A DNA stretch of 64,000 bases from Natronosalvus sp042663485 (GTDB taxonomy: Archaea; Halobacteriota; Halobacteria; Halobacteriales; Natrialbaceae), in assembly GCA_042663485.1 (NCBI GenBank), contig JBHTAF010000003.1; one strand, written 5' to 3'. A model generated the notes under the pieces. That model made no database searches, was not told the DNA's origin, and saw only the letters and a program-made list of their open reading frames with translations. Within the stretch, counting starts at the first letter, position 1. Each line of letters starts with the position of its first letter. Positions 8,662 to 17,766 of the stretch are shown here, in pieces. The translations under genes and the position numbers were made by a program.

Positions 8662-9819
8662 CTACAGTCGACGAAGTCCGAGCAGACCCGCGATAGCGGC
8701 GAGTGCGACAGGGACGCCGAAACCGGGAATGGAGTCATCGTCGTCGGCAGCCACCGACGTGTCGTCCGCATTGTCGGATTCGTTCGATTGATCGTCGTTG
8801 GTCTCTTCGCTTTCGTTGCTCTCCTCACCGTTGCCGTCATCGTTAGCGCTAACGTTGGCCTCGAGGTCAGCCTCGATTTCCGCGTACGCCTCGGGGTGGA
8901 CCGCCTCGACGATCGTCTCGATCGCGTAGACGACGTCGGGTGCCGGCTGATTGATCGTGTTCGCGTCGACGGCGACCAGTTGGTCGTTCTCGTAGGCGGT
9001 CGTCTGCATCGCCGCCTCGGAGAGGGCCGGGTCTTCTCCCTCCTCGTTGACGCCGTAGATGATCCAATCGGGGTCCTCCTCGACGACCACTTCGTCGCTG
9101 ATTTCGGGCCAGCCCTCGAGTCCCACTTCTGCAGCGAGGTTATCGACGCCGGCAGTCGTCAGCACTTCGTCCTGGAACGTGTTGGCACCGGCCGTGTATC
9201 CAAAGCCGAGCGACCAGTACGCGAGCGGTCGGTCCTCGCCTTCGACTGCCGTCTCGATGATCTCGAGGCGTTCGTCCATCCAGTCGATCCGCTCTTCGGC
9301 GCCGCCGCACTCACCGGTGAGTTCGCCGGTTCGGTTCGTGATATCGCGGACGTCGTCGAGGGACGTCGCCGTTTTGAAGTGATAGACCGTGACGCCGGCA
9401 TCTCGGAGCTGTTCGACGTCCTCCTCGAGCGTCACGTCTGCCGCGAGGACGATGTCGGGCTCGAGGTCGATCACCGTTTCGACGTCGATGTGAAGCTCGT
9501 CAGGGATGCCGATGTCGGTCCGGTCGCCGGGGTCGTAACTGGCGGTGTACTCGTTGATCGGCATGCCGACGAGTCGGTCTTCGGCGCCGATACCGTAGAC
9601 GATTTTGGTGTCACTCGGTTGGAGCGCGACGATGCGCTCTGGCGGTTCTTCGAGCGTGATCTCCGTACCGGTCGCGTCCGTAACCGTCAGTGGATACTCA
9701 CAGTCCGAGGTGGACTGAGCGGTAGGAACGCTACCAGTACTACTCCCTGCGACTGCCATCGGCGCGAATCCGCCGAGGACGACCAGCACAGCAATCAATA
9801 CGGTCAGTGATTTTCGCAT
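8662..9819 (-). CDS. btuF: corrinoid ABC transporter substrate-binding protein, PGF-CTERM anchored
   Basis: 385-residue extracellular binding protein of a metal-chelate ABC importer, of the BtuF/FhuD fold. The N-terminus is a Sec signal (MRKSLTVLIAVLVVLGGFAP). The helical-backbone domain follows, with typical segments RIVALQPSDTKIVYGIGAED and VIDLEPDIVLAADVTLEEDV. After a Ser/Asp/Glu linker the C-terminus reads SIPGFGVPVALAAIAGLLGL then RRL, a clear PGF-CTERM anchor. Start is MRKSLT at 9819; seven upstream codons are open but would run into the promoter. It is divergent from btuC-btuD with only 61 bp between, and together they form one importer. Cobalamin or cobinamide is the likely ligand; a siderophore is the alternative. 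Confidence 0.87.
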   Translation of the reverse strand: MRKSLTVLIAVLVVLGGFAPMAVAGSSTGSVPTAQSTSDCEYPLTVTDATGTEITLEEPPERIVALQPSDTKIVYGIGAEDRLVGMPINEYTASYDPGDRTDIGIPDELHIDVETVIDLEPDIVLAADVTLEEDVEQLRDAGVTVYHFKTATSLDDVRDITNRTGELTGECGGAEERIDWMDERLEIIETAVEGEDRPLAYWSLGFGYTAGANTFQDEVLTTAGVDNLAAEVGLEGWPEISDEVVVEEDPDWIIYGVNEEGEDPALSEAAMQTTAYENDQLVAVDANTINQPAPDVVYAIETIVEAVHPEAYAEIEADLEANVSANDDGNGEESNESEETNDDQSNESDNADDTSVAADDDDSIPGFGVPVALAAIAGLLGLRRL

Positions 9820-9845
9820 CGGTAGATCGTTGTGCCACACTCCAA

Positions 9846-9860
9846 CAAATATTTATCTAA
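9846..9860. promoter_or_regulatory. shared divergent promoter core of btuF and btuC-btuD
   Basis: The AT-rich AAATATTTATCTAA lies about 27 nt from the btuF ATG (9819) on one side and about 27 nt from the btuC GTG (9881) on the other. One element can thus serve as TATA box in both directions, so binding protein and transporter would be co-regulated. The 61-bp gap is too short for a cobalamin riboswitch. Confidence 0.5.
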
Positions 9861-9880
9861 AGCAAGCGAGGTTGCGTACT

Positions 9881-10975
9881 GTGAGAGAACGGGATCGGAT
9901 CATCTCGTGGGCATCGGGGCTGACGGTGCTCCTGGGGGTGGTTGTCGTCACCAGTGCCGGCTTCGGCCCGGTCAAAATCGATCCAATTACGGTGGCGCAT
10001 GCCATTCTTAACGCGGTCGTGATCCCGTCAGGAGTCGTATTCGGAAGCCTGACTGTGCCACTGTTCGAGTGGTCTATCCCCGTTCCGAGGCTCGAGTACA
10101 CCGGTCTGTTCTCGTTCGAGATTCGCGACGCCCACCAGACGATCGTCGCGAACGTTCGACTTCCGCGTATTGCAGTCGCAGCAACAGTCGGTTTCGCACT
10201 CGCTGCAGCGGGTACGGTCATGCAGGGGTTCTTCCGGAACCCGCTCGCCGATCCGTCGATCATCGGCGTCTCCACCGGCGCAGCGGTTGGCGCTGTCGCG
10301 ACCATCGCCTTTCCAGCACTCGTCCCGATCGGACTGCGGCCAGCGGCGTTCGCGACAGCGATTGCGACGGCACTTCTCGTCTACGCGATCGCAACCAACG
10401 GCGGGAGGACTCCCGTCGCGACGCTATTGCTCGCCGGCGTTGCTGTCCAGGCGTTTCTCGGTGCGATGATCTCGTACATGCTCGTCCACAGCGGCAACAG
10501 TCTCAGGGAGGCGGTCGTCTGGCTGATGGGCCACCTCTCGAACAGTACCTGGAGCGACGTATCGCTCTCGTTGCCGTTCGTTCTCGCCGGCGTGGTCGTA
10601 CTCGGCGCGTACACCAGAGAGATGAACGTGCTCTTACTCGGCGAAGAGGACGCCCATCACCTCGGCGTGGACGTCGAGCGAACCAAGATACTCCTCCTCG
10701 CCGTTGCGAGCGTCGTCACGGCCGCGAGCGTCGCCGTCGCGGGCGTCATCGGCTTCGTCGGACTCGTCGTTCCGCACGTGATGCGTCTGATCGTCGGCCC
10801 CGACCACCGAATTCTGCTCCCGACGAGTGCGCTCGCCGGCGCGTCGTTTCTGGTCGCGACGGACACCCTCGCTCGGGCCGGCCCCGCGGAGGTTCCAGTC
10901 GGAATTGTCACGGCAGCCCTCGGGGCACCATTCTTCTTGTTCTTGCTCGTTCGACGGGAGGTGCACTCGCTGTGA
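9881..10975 (+). CDS. btuC: corrinoid ABC transporter permease (FecCD/BtuC family)
   Basis: 364-residue inner-membrane permease with about ten helices. FecCD signatures include LPRIAVAATVGFALAAAGTV, GFFRNPLADPSIIGVSTGAA and GFVGLVVPHVMRLIVGPDHR. The frame is open from an ATG at 9830, but the shared TATA element at 9846-9860 lies inside that extension; I choose the GTG at 9881 (VRERDRIISW), as expected for a leaderless mRNA. The stop overlaps the btuD GTG (GTGA), indicating coupled translation. Confidence 0.9.
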   Translation: MRERDRIISWASGLTVLLGVVVVTSAGFGPVKIDPITVAHAILNAVVIPSGVVFGSLTVPLFEWSIPVPRLEYTGLFSFEIRDAHQTIVANVRLPRIAVAATVGFALAAAGTVMQGFFRNPLADPSIIGVSTGAAVGAVATIAFPALVPIGLRPAAFATAIATALLVYAIATNGGRTPVATLLLAGVAVQAFLGAMISYMLVHSGNSLREAVVWLMGHLSNSTWSDVSLSLPFVLAGVVVLGAYTREMNVLLLGEEDAHHLGVDVERTKILLLAVASVVTAASVAVAGVIGFVGLVVPHVMRLIVGPDHRILLPTSALAGASFLVATDTLARAGPAEVPVGIVTAALGAPFFLFLLVRREVHSL

Positions 10976-12324
10976 CGGGAGCGCAGCCGCTGGTTTCGGT
11001 GCAAGGACTCGAGGTCGCCTACGGAAGCCTCGAGGTCCTCGAGGGCGTCTCGCTCGAGGTCGACCGCGGCGAGTTCGTCGGCCTCGTCGGTCCGAACGGC
11101 GCCGGGAAGACCACCCTCCTGCGAGCGCTCAGCGGCGCGAGCACGCCAGCGGGCGGCGACGTCCGGATCGATGGCGAGGACGTCGCGACGCTCGCCTCCC
11201 GCGAAGCGAGTCGACTCGTAAGCGTCGTTCCTCAGAACACGTCGCTGTCGTTCACCTTCGACGTCCGAACCGTCGTCGAGATGGGACGATACCCCCATCG
11301 ATCGCGGTTTTCCCCGCCCTCCGAGGCCGACCGTCGACAGGTCGACCGGGCACTCGAGCGCACGCGAACAACCCGTTTCGCGGATCGGCCGATCGACGCG
11401 GTTAGCGGTGGTGAGCGCCAGCGGGTGCTCATCGCGAGAGCGCTCGCCCAGGACACGCCGCTGCTGTTGCTGGACGAACCGACGGCGAGCCTGGACGTGA
11501 ATCACCAGGTCGAGACGCTCGAGCTGGCCCGCGAGCTGTCCGCGGACGGGCGAGCAGTCGTCGCCGCGATTCACGACCTCGACCTGGCGGCCCGGTACTG
11601 CGACCGGCTTGTCGTCCTCGCGGGCGGTACGGTCCAGGCCAACGGCCCGCCGGGCGAGGTGCTGACGGCCGACGTGCTCGAGGCTGCGTTCGACGCGAAC
11701 GCGACGGTCACCCGTCACCCGGTGACGGGGGCGGCGAGCGTGACGGCGTTTCCGCGCTCGGAGTCCGGGCGTCGTAATGCCGTGGACGACCGAGAGCTCG
11801 AGTCGACGACCCCGGCGAGGATCGAGGGTCGACGCGTTCACGTCGTGGGGACTGGAGAGACCGCCGCCGACGTGATAGAGCGGTTTGGGCGAGCGGCCGC
11901 GGAGGTGACGGCCGGTCCCGCCCCGGCCGGCGGAATCGTCGACCAACGTGCGACCGACCGCGGCCTCGAGTGCGTGCGAACCGAACCGTTCGCGCCGGTG
12001 TCAGCCGCCGCTCGGAAACGCGTCGCCGAACTCGTCGGCGCGGCCGACGCGACGGTCCTCGTCGACTTCGCCCTCGCGCCTGGAACGCAACTTCTGCTCG
12101 AGGCGCTCGAGGACGCGCCGTCACTCGTCGCCCTCGACACCCGGCCGCTGTCCGAGCGGAACTTCGTCGGCGAGGCGGGGACAGCGCGATACCGACGGGT
12201 CGAGGCGGACGCGCTCGAGGCGACCGAAGGGTCGGTGCTCGAGGTGACGGCGAGAGCCATCGCCGAGCGAGATGCTGACGTTCGCGAAACCGCATTCGAC
12301 GACCCCTCGAGCGACGACGATTGA
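10972..12324 (+). CDS. btuD: corrinoid ABC transporter ATPase with extra C-terminal domain
   Basis: 450-residue ATPase that powers BtuC. Walker A is GPNGAGKTTLLRALSG, the signature VSGGERQRVLIARAL, Walker B LLLLDEPTASLDVN, and the switch histidine AAIHDLDLA. The ABC domain ends near residue 255. Another 190 residues follow (from about VHVVGTGETAADVIERFGRA to the stop) with an alpha/beta pattern; the usual BtuD/HmuV is about 250 residues. The extension may be regulatory or sense a ligand; I do not recognise its fold. The GTG start at 10972 overlaps the btuC stop. Confidence 0.88.
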   Translation: MTGAQPLVSVQGLEVAYGSLEVLEGVSLEVDRGEFVGLVGPNGAGKTTLLRALSGASTPAGGDVRIDGEDVATLASREASRLVSVVPQNTSLSFTFDVRTVVEMGRYPHRSRFSPPSEADRRQVDRALERTRTTRFADRPIDAVSGGERQRVLIARALAQDTPLLLLDEPTASLDVNHQVETLELARELSADGRAVVAAIHDLDLAARYCDRLVVLAGGTVQANGPPGEVLTADVLEAAFDANATVTRHPVTGAASVTAFPRSESGRRNAVDDRELESTTPARIEGRRVHVVGTGETAADVIERFGRAAAEVTAGPAPAGGIVDQRATDRGLECVRTEPFAPVSAAARKRVAELVGAADATVLVDFALAPGTQLLLEALEDAPSLVALDTRPLSERNFVGEAGTARYRRVEADALEATEGSVLEVTARAIAERDADVRETAFDDPSSDDD

Positions 12325-12363
12325 GTCGGCTTTCGTGACGGCGCCCCCGTGACGGACTGGACG

Positions 12364-12371
12364 GTTTTTTA
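12364..12371 (+). promoter_or_regulatory. TATA-like element of gatE
   Basis: GTTTTTTA about 29 nt ahead of the ATG at 12397, consistent with a leaderless gatE mRNA. It lies within an upstream open extension, which argues against the earlier ATG at 12349. Confidence 0.45.
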
Positions 12372-12396
12372 CCCCTTCGCCACCGAGTGCTCGCCA

Positions 12397-14268
12397 ATGA
12401 CTGCGGATTACGACTACGAGGCGCTCGGTCTCGTCGCCGGACTCGAGATCCACCAGCAACTCGACACGGCGACGAAACTGTTCTGTGCGTGTCCGACCGA
12501 CCTTCGCGAACCCGACGAGTCGGCCCGCCGATTCACTCGCTACCTCCACCCGACACGGAGCGAACTGGGCGAACTCGACGAGGCCGCCCTCGAGGAAAGT
12601 CGGGTCGAACGGGAGTTCACCTACCTCGCCTACGACAGCACCTGCCTCGTCGAGGAGGATGACGAACCGCCCCACCGCCTCGACGACGAAGCCCTCGAGA
12701 CGGCTCTCGAGGTCGCCCAGTTGATGGACATGACGCCGGTCGACCAGGGGAACGTGATGCGGAAGATCGTCGTCGACGGCTCGAACACCTCGGGCTTCCA
12801 GCGGTCGACGCTCGTCGCCACCGGAGGGTCGATCGAGACGGGCGAGGGCGACGTCGGCATCGAGGACATGATGCTCGAGGAGGAGAGCGGCCAGCGCGTC
12901 GAGGAGACCGACGACGGCGTGACCTACAGCCTCGACCGCCTCGGCATTCCGCTGGTCGAGATTGGTACGGCACCCGATATTCGAACACCGGAACAGGCCC
13001 AGGAAGCCGCCGAGCGCATCGGGATGCTGTTGCGATCGACCGGAAAGGTCAAGCGCGGCCTGGGAACGATTCGCCAGGACGTCAACGTCTCTATCGCCGA
13101 CGGCGCTCGCGTCGAGATAAAGGGCGTCCAGAGTCTGGACGACATCGCCGACATCGTCCGCACTGAGGTCGGGCGCCAAGCAGAACTGGTTTCGATCCGC
13201 GACGAACTCGAGGCTCGCGAGGCCGCGGTCCACGAACCCCAGGACGTCACCAGCGTCTTCGAGGGCACTGACAGCGGCGTCGTCGCCGGGGCGCTGAACG
13301 ACGGTGGGTCGGTCTTCGGGGTTCGGCTCGAGGGCTTCGACGGCCTCGTCGGTCACGAGATTGCGCCCGACCGCCGCCTCGGGACCGAGTTCTCCGACCA
13401 CGCGAAGCGCCACGGGGCAGGCGGCATCTTCCACACCGACGAGCTGCCGGCCTACGGCGTGACCGACGACGAGGTTTCGGTACTTCGCGACGCGGTGGAT
13501 GCGTCGAATGAGGACGCCGTGGCCATCGTCGCCGCCGCGACGGAGGTCGCCGAATCCGCCATCGACGCCGTCGCCGACCGGGCCCGGACGGCCCTCGATG
13601 GCGTCCCCGAGGAGACCCGCGGCGCGAACCAGGACGGGACGACGCGCTACCTCCGCCCGCTCCCGGGCGCGGCCCGGATGTACCCGGAGACGGACGTGCC
13701 CCCGGTCGAACCCGATCCGAGTGACGTTCCCGAACCCGAACTGCTGACCGAGAAGGTCGAGCGCTACCAGGCCGAGTACGACCTCGACGCCGGCCTGGCC
13801 GATCAAGTCGCCTACGGCACCCACATGCCGCTGTTCGAGCGCGTCGTCGCCGACGGCGTCGATTCGACCTTCGCCGCGACGACGCTCGAGTCGACGCTCA
13901 CGGAACTGCGTCGTGACGACGTACCGGTCGAGAACCTCACCGACGATCACCTCGAGACCGTCTTCGCGATGGCCGAGGACGGTGACCTAGCGAGAGAGGG
14001 CGTGCCTGATCTCCTCGCGGCGCTCGCGGACGAACCCGACCGCGATCCGCAGGCGGTCGCCGAAAAGGCCGGACTCGGGTCGGCCGCCGAAGACGACGTC
14101 CGCGAGGCCGTCCTCGAGGTCGTCGATCGAAACGCCGATCAGGTCGAGAGTGAGGGCATGCAGGCGTTCTCGGGACTCATGGGCGAGTGCATGGGTGCCC
14201 TGCGCGGGAAGGCCGACGGCGACCTCGTGAGCCAGGTGCTGCGCGAAGAGATTCAGAAACGCGCCTGA
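12397..14268 (+). CDS. gatE: glutamyl-tRNA(Gln) amidotransferase subunit E
   Basis: 623 residues. With GatD, this archaea-specific enzyme converts Glu-tRNA(Gln) to Gln-tRNA(Gln). The N-terminus holds the GatB/E signature GLEIHQQLDTATKLFCACPT, and downstream come KRGLGTIRQDVNVSI and EIKGVQSLDDI. A GAD-type insert (about residues 290-400) precedes the YqeY-like helical tail that binds tRNA (EGMQAFSGLMGECMGALRGK near the C-terminus). GatE differs from GatB by this insert and by its length. gatD is not in the window. Start is MTADYDYEALGLVAG. Confidence 0.95.
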   Translation: MTADYDYEALGLVAGLEIHQQLDTATKLFCACPTDLREPDESARRFTRYLHPTRSELGELDEAALEESRVEREFTYLAYDSTCLVEEDDEPPHRLDDEALETALEVAQLMDMTPVDQGNVMRKIVVDGSNTSGFQRSTLVATGGSIETGEGDVGIEDMMLEEESGQRVEETDDGVTYSLDRLGIPLVEIGTAPDIRTPEQAQEAAERIGMLLRSTGKVKRGLGTIRQDVNVSIADGARVEIKGVQSLDDIADIVRTEVGRQAELVSIRDELEAREAAVHEPQDVTSVFEGTDSGVVAGALNDGGSVFGVRLEGFDGLVGHEIAPDRRLGTEFSDHAKRHGAGGIFHTDELPAYGVTDDEVSVLRDAVDASNEDAVAIVAAATEVAESAIDAVADRARTALDGVPEETRGANQDGTTRYLRPLPGAARMYPETDVPPVEPDPSDVPEPELLTEKVERYQAEYDLDAGLADQVAYGTHMPLFERVVADGVDSTFAATTLESTLTELRRDDVPVENLTDDHLETVFAMAEDGDLAREGVPDLLAALADEPDRDPQAVAEKAGLGSAAEDDVREAVLEVVDRNADQVESEGMQAFSGLMGECMGALRGKADGDLVSQVLREEIQKRA

Positions 14269-14400
14269 TCGCTCGAGACTCGTTCTTACTCGACGCGAGC
14301 GTAGTAGTCGAATTGGACTGTACACTATACCTTCCAAAGTGAATTAGTATAGAAACAGTAGCAATGACGACCAGCCGATCGAATGCCGCCCACCCGGCCG

Positions 14401-15516
14401 TTATTCCTCGATCGGATCGGTCCCGTAGACGGCGGTCACGAGCACTGCAGAGCCGCCCGTCTCGAGGTCGTACGAACGTGCCTCGCCGCTGAGTCCCGAC
14501 TCGAGACGCTCGGCGTCGACGGCGGCTTCGGACTCGTACGTGACAATCACGCGAGCGTCCGACTCGTCCTCCGCGAGCTGGAGTCCCTGGACGACGCCCG
14601 TCGCCCCCTCGAAGGGCGAGAAATCGAACGCGACGTCGTCCTCCTGGACCTGGTCGCCCGGTTCGAGGTCGGTGAGCGGTTCGCCGCCGCCGGTCAGACA
14701 GGAGGTAATTCCGGTGTTCGCTCCCGCGCGGAGCAGGGTCTCGAGGGTCGCGTCCGATTCGTGGGCCGGCGATTGCGACCCGACGTTCGTCTCGACGATG
14801 GCGGAGACGACCGCCAGCGATCGGTCCTGTTCGGAGCCGAACGCGTAGACGAAGACGTCGTCGGTGACGCCGACGACCTCGTTCGAGGCGTCGTCCGCGA
14901 AGACGACGAAGTCGTCGGCTCCGTCTTCCGCCTCGGCCTGCAGATCGTAGCCCTCCCCTTCGAGCCCCGAGCGGGCCGTCTCGAGGTCGTACGCACCGTG
15001 GAAGACGTACGCGCCGTCGACGTAGACGAGGGCGGCGTCGTCGGACTCGCCCTCCGCCTCGACCTGTACCTCTGCGACGGGCGAAGATCCGAGCGCGAAC
15101 AGCCCGTAGATGCCGAGCGACACTACGGCGATCGGATTCTGGAGGAGGGGGTCGTCGGGCACCGTTCCCTCGCCCGGGTCGTCATCGAGGGTCCCGACGA
15201 TGGTCGCGAGGTCGACGGCGGTGAAGAAGTACTCTCGCGAGGTCGTTTCGGCGTCGACCAGCGCGTCGGCCGACGGCAGCACCGACGCGTACCGGGGGAG
15301 TTCGCCGCCTTCGAGCCAGGCGGGCGTCGTCTCCTGGTCGGTGTCGTCGTCCTCGTCGGCCCCGTCGGTGTCATCGTCTGCGTTCGAATCCTCGTTGTCC
15401 CCCTCATCGTTGGGCTCGAGCGACTGATCGCCCTCGTCGGCGAGGTCGGAACAGCCGGCCAGAAGCGTGCTGGCGGCGCCGAGCATCGCGAGTACGTGGC
15501 GGCGGTGTGCGTCCAT
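14401..15516 (-). CDS. haloarchaeal lipoprotein of unknown function
   Basis: 371 residues. It starts MDAHRRHVLAMLGAASTLLA with the lipobox LLAGCSDL, so it is a predicted exported lipoprotein, probably via Tat. A Glu/Asp-rich linker (residues about 30-75) is followed by a globular domain with segments such as PRYASVLPSADALVDAETTS and GEARSYDLETGGSAVLVTAV. No family recognised. A TATA-like GGATATAG near 15538-15545 gives the spacing for a leaderless mRNA; the longer upstream frame is therefore not used. It converges with gatE. Confidence 0.65.
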   Translation of the reverse strand: MDAHRRHVLAMLGAASTLLAGCSDLADEGDQSLEPNDEGDNEDSNADDDTDGADEDDDTDQETTPAWLEGGELPRYASVLPSADALVDAETTSREYFFTAVDLATIVGTLDDDPGEGTVPDDPLLQNPIAVVSLGIYGLFALGSSPVAEVQVEAEGESDDAALVYVDGAYVFHGAYDLETARSGLEGEGYDLQAEAEDGADDFVVFADDASNEVVGVTDDVFVYAFGSEQDRSLAVVSAIVETNVGSQSPAHESDATLETLLRAGANTGITSCLTGGGEPLTDLEPGDQVQEDDVAFDFSPFEGATGVVQGLQLAEDESDARVIVTYESEAAVDAERLESGLSGEARSYDLETGGSAVLVTAVYGTDPIEE

Positions 15517-15596
15517 TGCTCGTGGTCGTGAGCCGAGGACTATATCCCTGATGGCCACTCCGGGAGTGTTGATACCTCTCCGCCCGTTCGTACACT

Positions 15597-16382
15597 TCAG
15601 TTCTCCTCGCGGTCCGGGCGCTCGGTCGCCCGACGCAACACGCCGAGCAAGGTTGTGACCTCCTGGACCGTGGGATCGGCCCGTCCGTGGAGTCGCCGGA
15701 GCATCCGCATCGTCTTCGGCCGCTTTTCCTCGGGGTGGTTGATCTCCGCCAACAGTGCTTCCCACTGGTCGTACAGCCGCTCGAGCGACGGTTCGTCGGC
15801 TCGGACGCGCTCGAGGTCGGGGAGCTGAACGTCGTCGGGTTCGAGCGCGAGCGTCCGGAGTTCGTAGAGCGTGATGGTCGCGGCCTGGCCAAGGTTGAGC
15901 ACCGGGTATTCGGTGCTTGCGGGGATCGAGCAGACCTCGTCCATGCGGGCGAGTTCCTCGTTCGTCAGACCGACGCTCTCTCTGCCGAAGACGACGACAG
16001 TGTCAGTGTCCACGGTCTCGAGGCGATCGGCGAGCTGGGCGGGCGTGGAAAACGGAAAGCGGACGTGGTGCTGGTCGTCTTCGTTCGTGATCGCTGTCGT
16101 CCCGACGGTGTGGTAGGTCTCGACCAGGTGGTCGAACGAAACCTCCTGCGCGTTCGGGAGGACGTCCTCGCGCGCGTGACCGGCGAAGCCGTAAGCCTCT
16201 CCGTCGGGGTCGAGTTCGGGCGGGTCGACGAGCAGCAACTCCGAGAAGCCGAAGTTCTTCATCGCTCGAGCGATGGTGCCGACGTTGCCAGGCGTCTGGG
16301 CGTCGACGACGGCGACTGCGGGCGGATTTCGACGTCTCTCGTCACCGGTTTCAGGCGAATACGTTCGCGGGTTGTCGGTCAT
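15597..16382 (-). CDS. trmJ: SPOUT-family RNA 2'-O-methyltransferase, TrmJ/LasT type
   Basis: 261 residues. The SPOUT fold is recognised from VAVVDAQTPGNVGTIARAMK at the N-terminus and the knot motifs VVVFGRESVGLTNEEL and YPVLNLGQAATITLYELRTL. TrmJ proteins methylate the ribose of residue 32 in tRNA anticodon loops. The C-terminal part (about 175-261) is the helical extension typical of archaeal TrmJ. The start overlaps the stop of the upstream gene by 4 nt (ATGA), so the pair is an operon. The exact tRNA target is inferred from the family. Confidence 0.85.
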   Translation of the reverse strand: MTDNPRTYSPETGDERRRNPPAVAVVDAQTPGNVGTIARAMKNFGFSELLLVDPPELDPDGEAYGFAGHAREDVLPNAQEVSFDHLVETYHTVGTTAITNEDDQHHVRFPFSTPAQLADRLETVDTDTVVVFGRESVGLTNEELARMDEVCSIPASTEYPVLNLGQAATITLYELRTLALEPDDVQLPDLERVRADEPSLERLYDQWEALLAEINHPEEKRPKTMRMLRRLHGRADPTVQEVTTLLGVLRRATERPDREEN

Positions 16383-16930
16383 TTCCGGCCCGGATACTCG
16401 GCGCCGAAATCCACGTCCGCGTTGGCGATGTCCTCGTCGCTCAGGCCGACCCGGTCGCTGATGTCGTCGCCCATCAGGTCGCCGTGCTCGTCGGGATCGG
16501 CCTTCGGCGGCTTCGGTAGATCCGTCGGATCCGTCTCGACGTACTCCATTCCCTCGTAGCCCTCGGGCGCGCGACCGCCCTCGAGAAACCACTCGTAGAA
16601 CGCCTCCGCGAAGTCGTCACTGCCGCGGTGGTCATCGCCACCCTCCTCGCGGAACCAGTAGACGAAGTCGGGTTCGTGCGCCTCACAGAGGATGACCTCC
16701 GAGAGTGGTTCGCCGTAGACGTACCGTGCGCGGTTGCACTCCTCGAGGTTGTCGTCGCCGTGGATCAACCAGCAGCCGTGACACGGCGCGTTGTAGACGA
16801 CGTCGAGTCGGATCATCCGTTTGCGGGCGTCCTCGGGCATCTGCGCGAGCGGCAGAAAGTCGCCGTCTTCGTCGAGAATGTCCTCCTCGTCGAAGCGCCA
16901 GCCGCGCATCCCAATGCTCACTTTTCCCAT
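16379..16930 (-). CDS. conserved haloarchaeal protein with a C-rich motif, unknown function
   Basis: 183 residues, soluble and acidic. It starts MGKVSIGMRGWRFDEEDILD. Cysteines cluster in APCHGCWLIHGDDNLEECNR and ILCEAHEPDF, so a metal site (Cys/His) is likely. The C-terminal third is rich in Asp, Gly and Pro. No domain family recognised. It is the first gene of an operon with trmJ (4-nt overlap), so a role in RNA or translation is possible but only by association. The upstream open codons are Arg/Ser-rich and not credible. Confidence 0.65.
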   Translation of the reverse strand: MGKVSIGMRGWRFDEEDILDEDGDFLPLAQMPEDARKRMIRLDVVYNAPCHGCWLIHGDDNLEECNRARYVYGEPLSEVILCEAHEPDFVYWFREEGGDDHRGSDDFAEAFYEWFLEGGRAPEGYEGMEYVETDPTDLPKPPKADPDEHGDLMGDDISDRVGLSDEDIANADVDFGAEYPGRK

Positions 16931-16982
16931 GGTCGGGGTTTCGGCCGCGGAGACAAAAAGAGACTGTTCGGTAGTCAGGATC

Positions 16983-17540
16983 TCAGCCCAGCAGGTACCG
17001 CATCGCCGGGTACCGCTCGACGAGCGCTTCGCCGCGAATCTCGATCTGCTCGAGGTAGCGGTCGAGGCCGAGGATCCGACCCGCACCGAAGGCGGCGACC
17101 GCCAGGAAGACGACCGCGTAGATCAGCGTCGAGTCGAACAGCGCGAGCACGTCGCCTTCCCACCCGCCGAGGTAGAAGGCGGTCATCTGGAGCGCGCCGC
17201 CGAGGGCCGCCAGCCTGACGAATGCGCCCGCGATGAGCGCGAGGCCGATCAGGACCTGGGTCACCGGGATGGCGACGTTGATGACGTCCATCAGCGCGGC
17301 GTTGGCTGCCATCGAGGCGTAGAGCCCGCTGACGGGGCTGGCCGCGTCGACGCCGTGGACGAGGTAGCCGCTCGCGTCGAACGGCCAGTCACTGACCTTG
17401 CCGATCCCGGCGAACAGGATCATGCCGCCGATGACGAACCGAAGGGCGACGACGAACCACGCTGACAGGGCGTGGGGGTGGCCTTCGAGGGTGATACCGC
17501 CGTAGCGGCTTTCGAGCCGGTTGAACGTGTTAGTTGACAT
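16983..17540 (-). CDS. DoxX-family membrane protein
   Basis: 185 residues with four hydrophobic segments. DoxX features are VVALRFVIGGMILFAGIGKV in the first helix and the closing helices PVTQVLIGLALIAGAFVRLA and DSTLIYAVVFLAVAAFGAGR. DoxX-like proteins are subunits or relatives of quinone-linked thiosulfate oxidase, but most members are uncharacterised. It starts at MSTNTFNRLESRYGG. An inverted repeat TACCT-N5-AGGTA lies just upstream. Confidence 0.8.
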   Translation of the reverse strand: MSTNTFNRLESRYGGITLEGHPHALSAWFVVALRFVIGGMILFAGIGKVSDWPFDASGYLVHGVDAASPVSGLYASMAANAALMDVINVAIPVTQVLIGLALIAGAFVRLAALGGALQMTAFYLGGWEGDVLALFDSTLIYAVVFLAVAAFGAGRILGLDRYLEQIEIRGEALVERYPAMRYLLG

Positions 17541-17547
17541 TGTCTTG

Positions 17548-17562
17548 TACCTCTTACAGGTA
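17548..17562 (-). promoter_or_regulatory. inverted repeat ahead of the DoxX gene
   Basis: TACCT-CTTAC-AGGTA at 17548-17562, 8-22 nt before the ATG at 17540. Its position suits a repressor site near the transcription start; short, so it may be chance. Confidence 0.3.
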
Positions 17563-17766
17563 ATCGTAGGCCGTCTATCCACCTAAGAAGGGGTCCTGGT
17601 TCCCGTTCGATGGGAAATAGACTCTCGAGGAGACGTTCGTTTCGCTCGAGGGGCGTTTCGTGACCATCTCGACAGGAGCCGGTTCGTGACGGAAGCCCCT
17701 GGGTCCGAAGACCGATCGGTTCGCCGGAATCACGGCCCCTTTGTAGCCGCCCGCTCGAGTACCCCC

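Noticed and set aside
9820..9880. Cobalamin riboswitch ahead of btuF or btuC
   Set aside because: Only 61 bp separate the two starts, too short, and no B12 box is visible.
12121..13950. 609-codon frame on the minus strand
   Set aside because: It mirrors gatE and the end of btuD, which are well supported.
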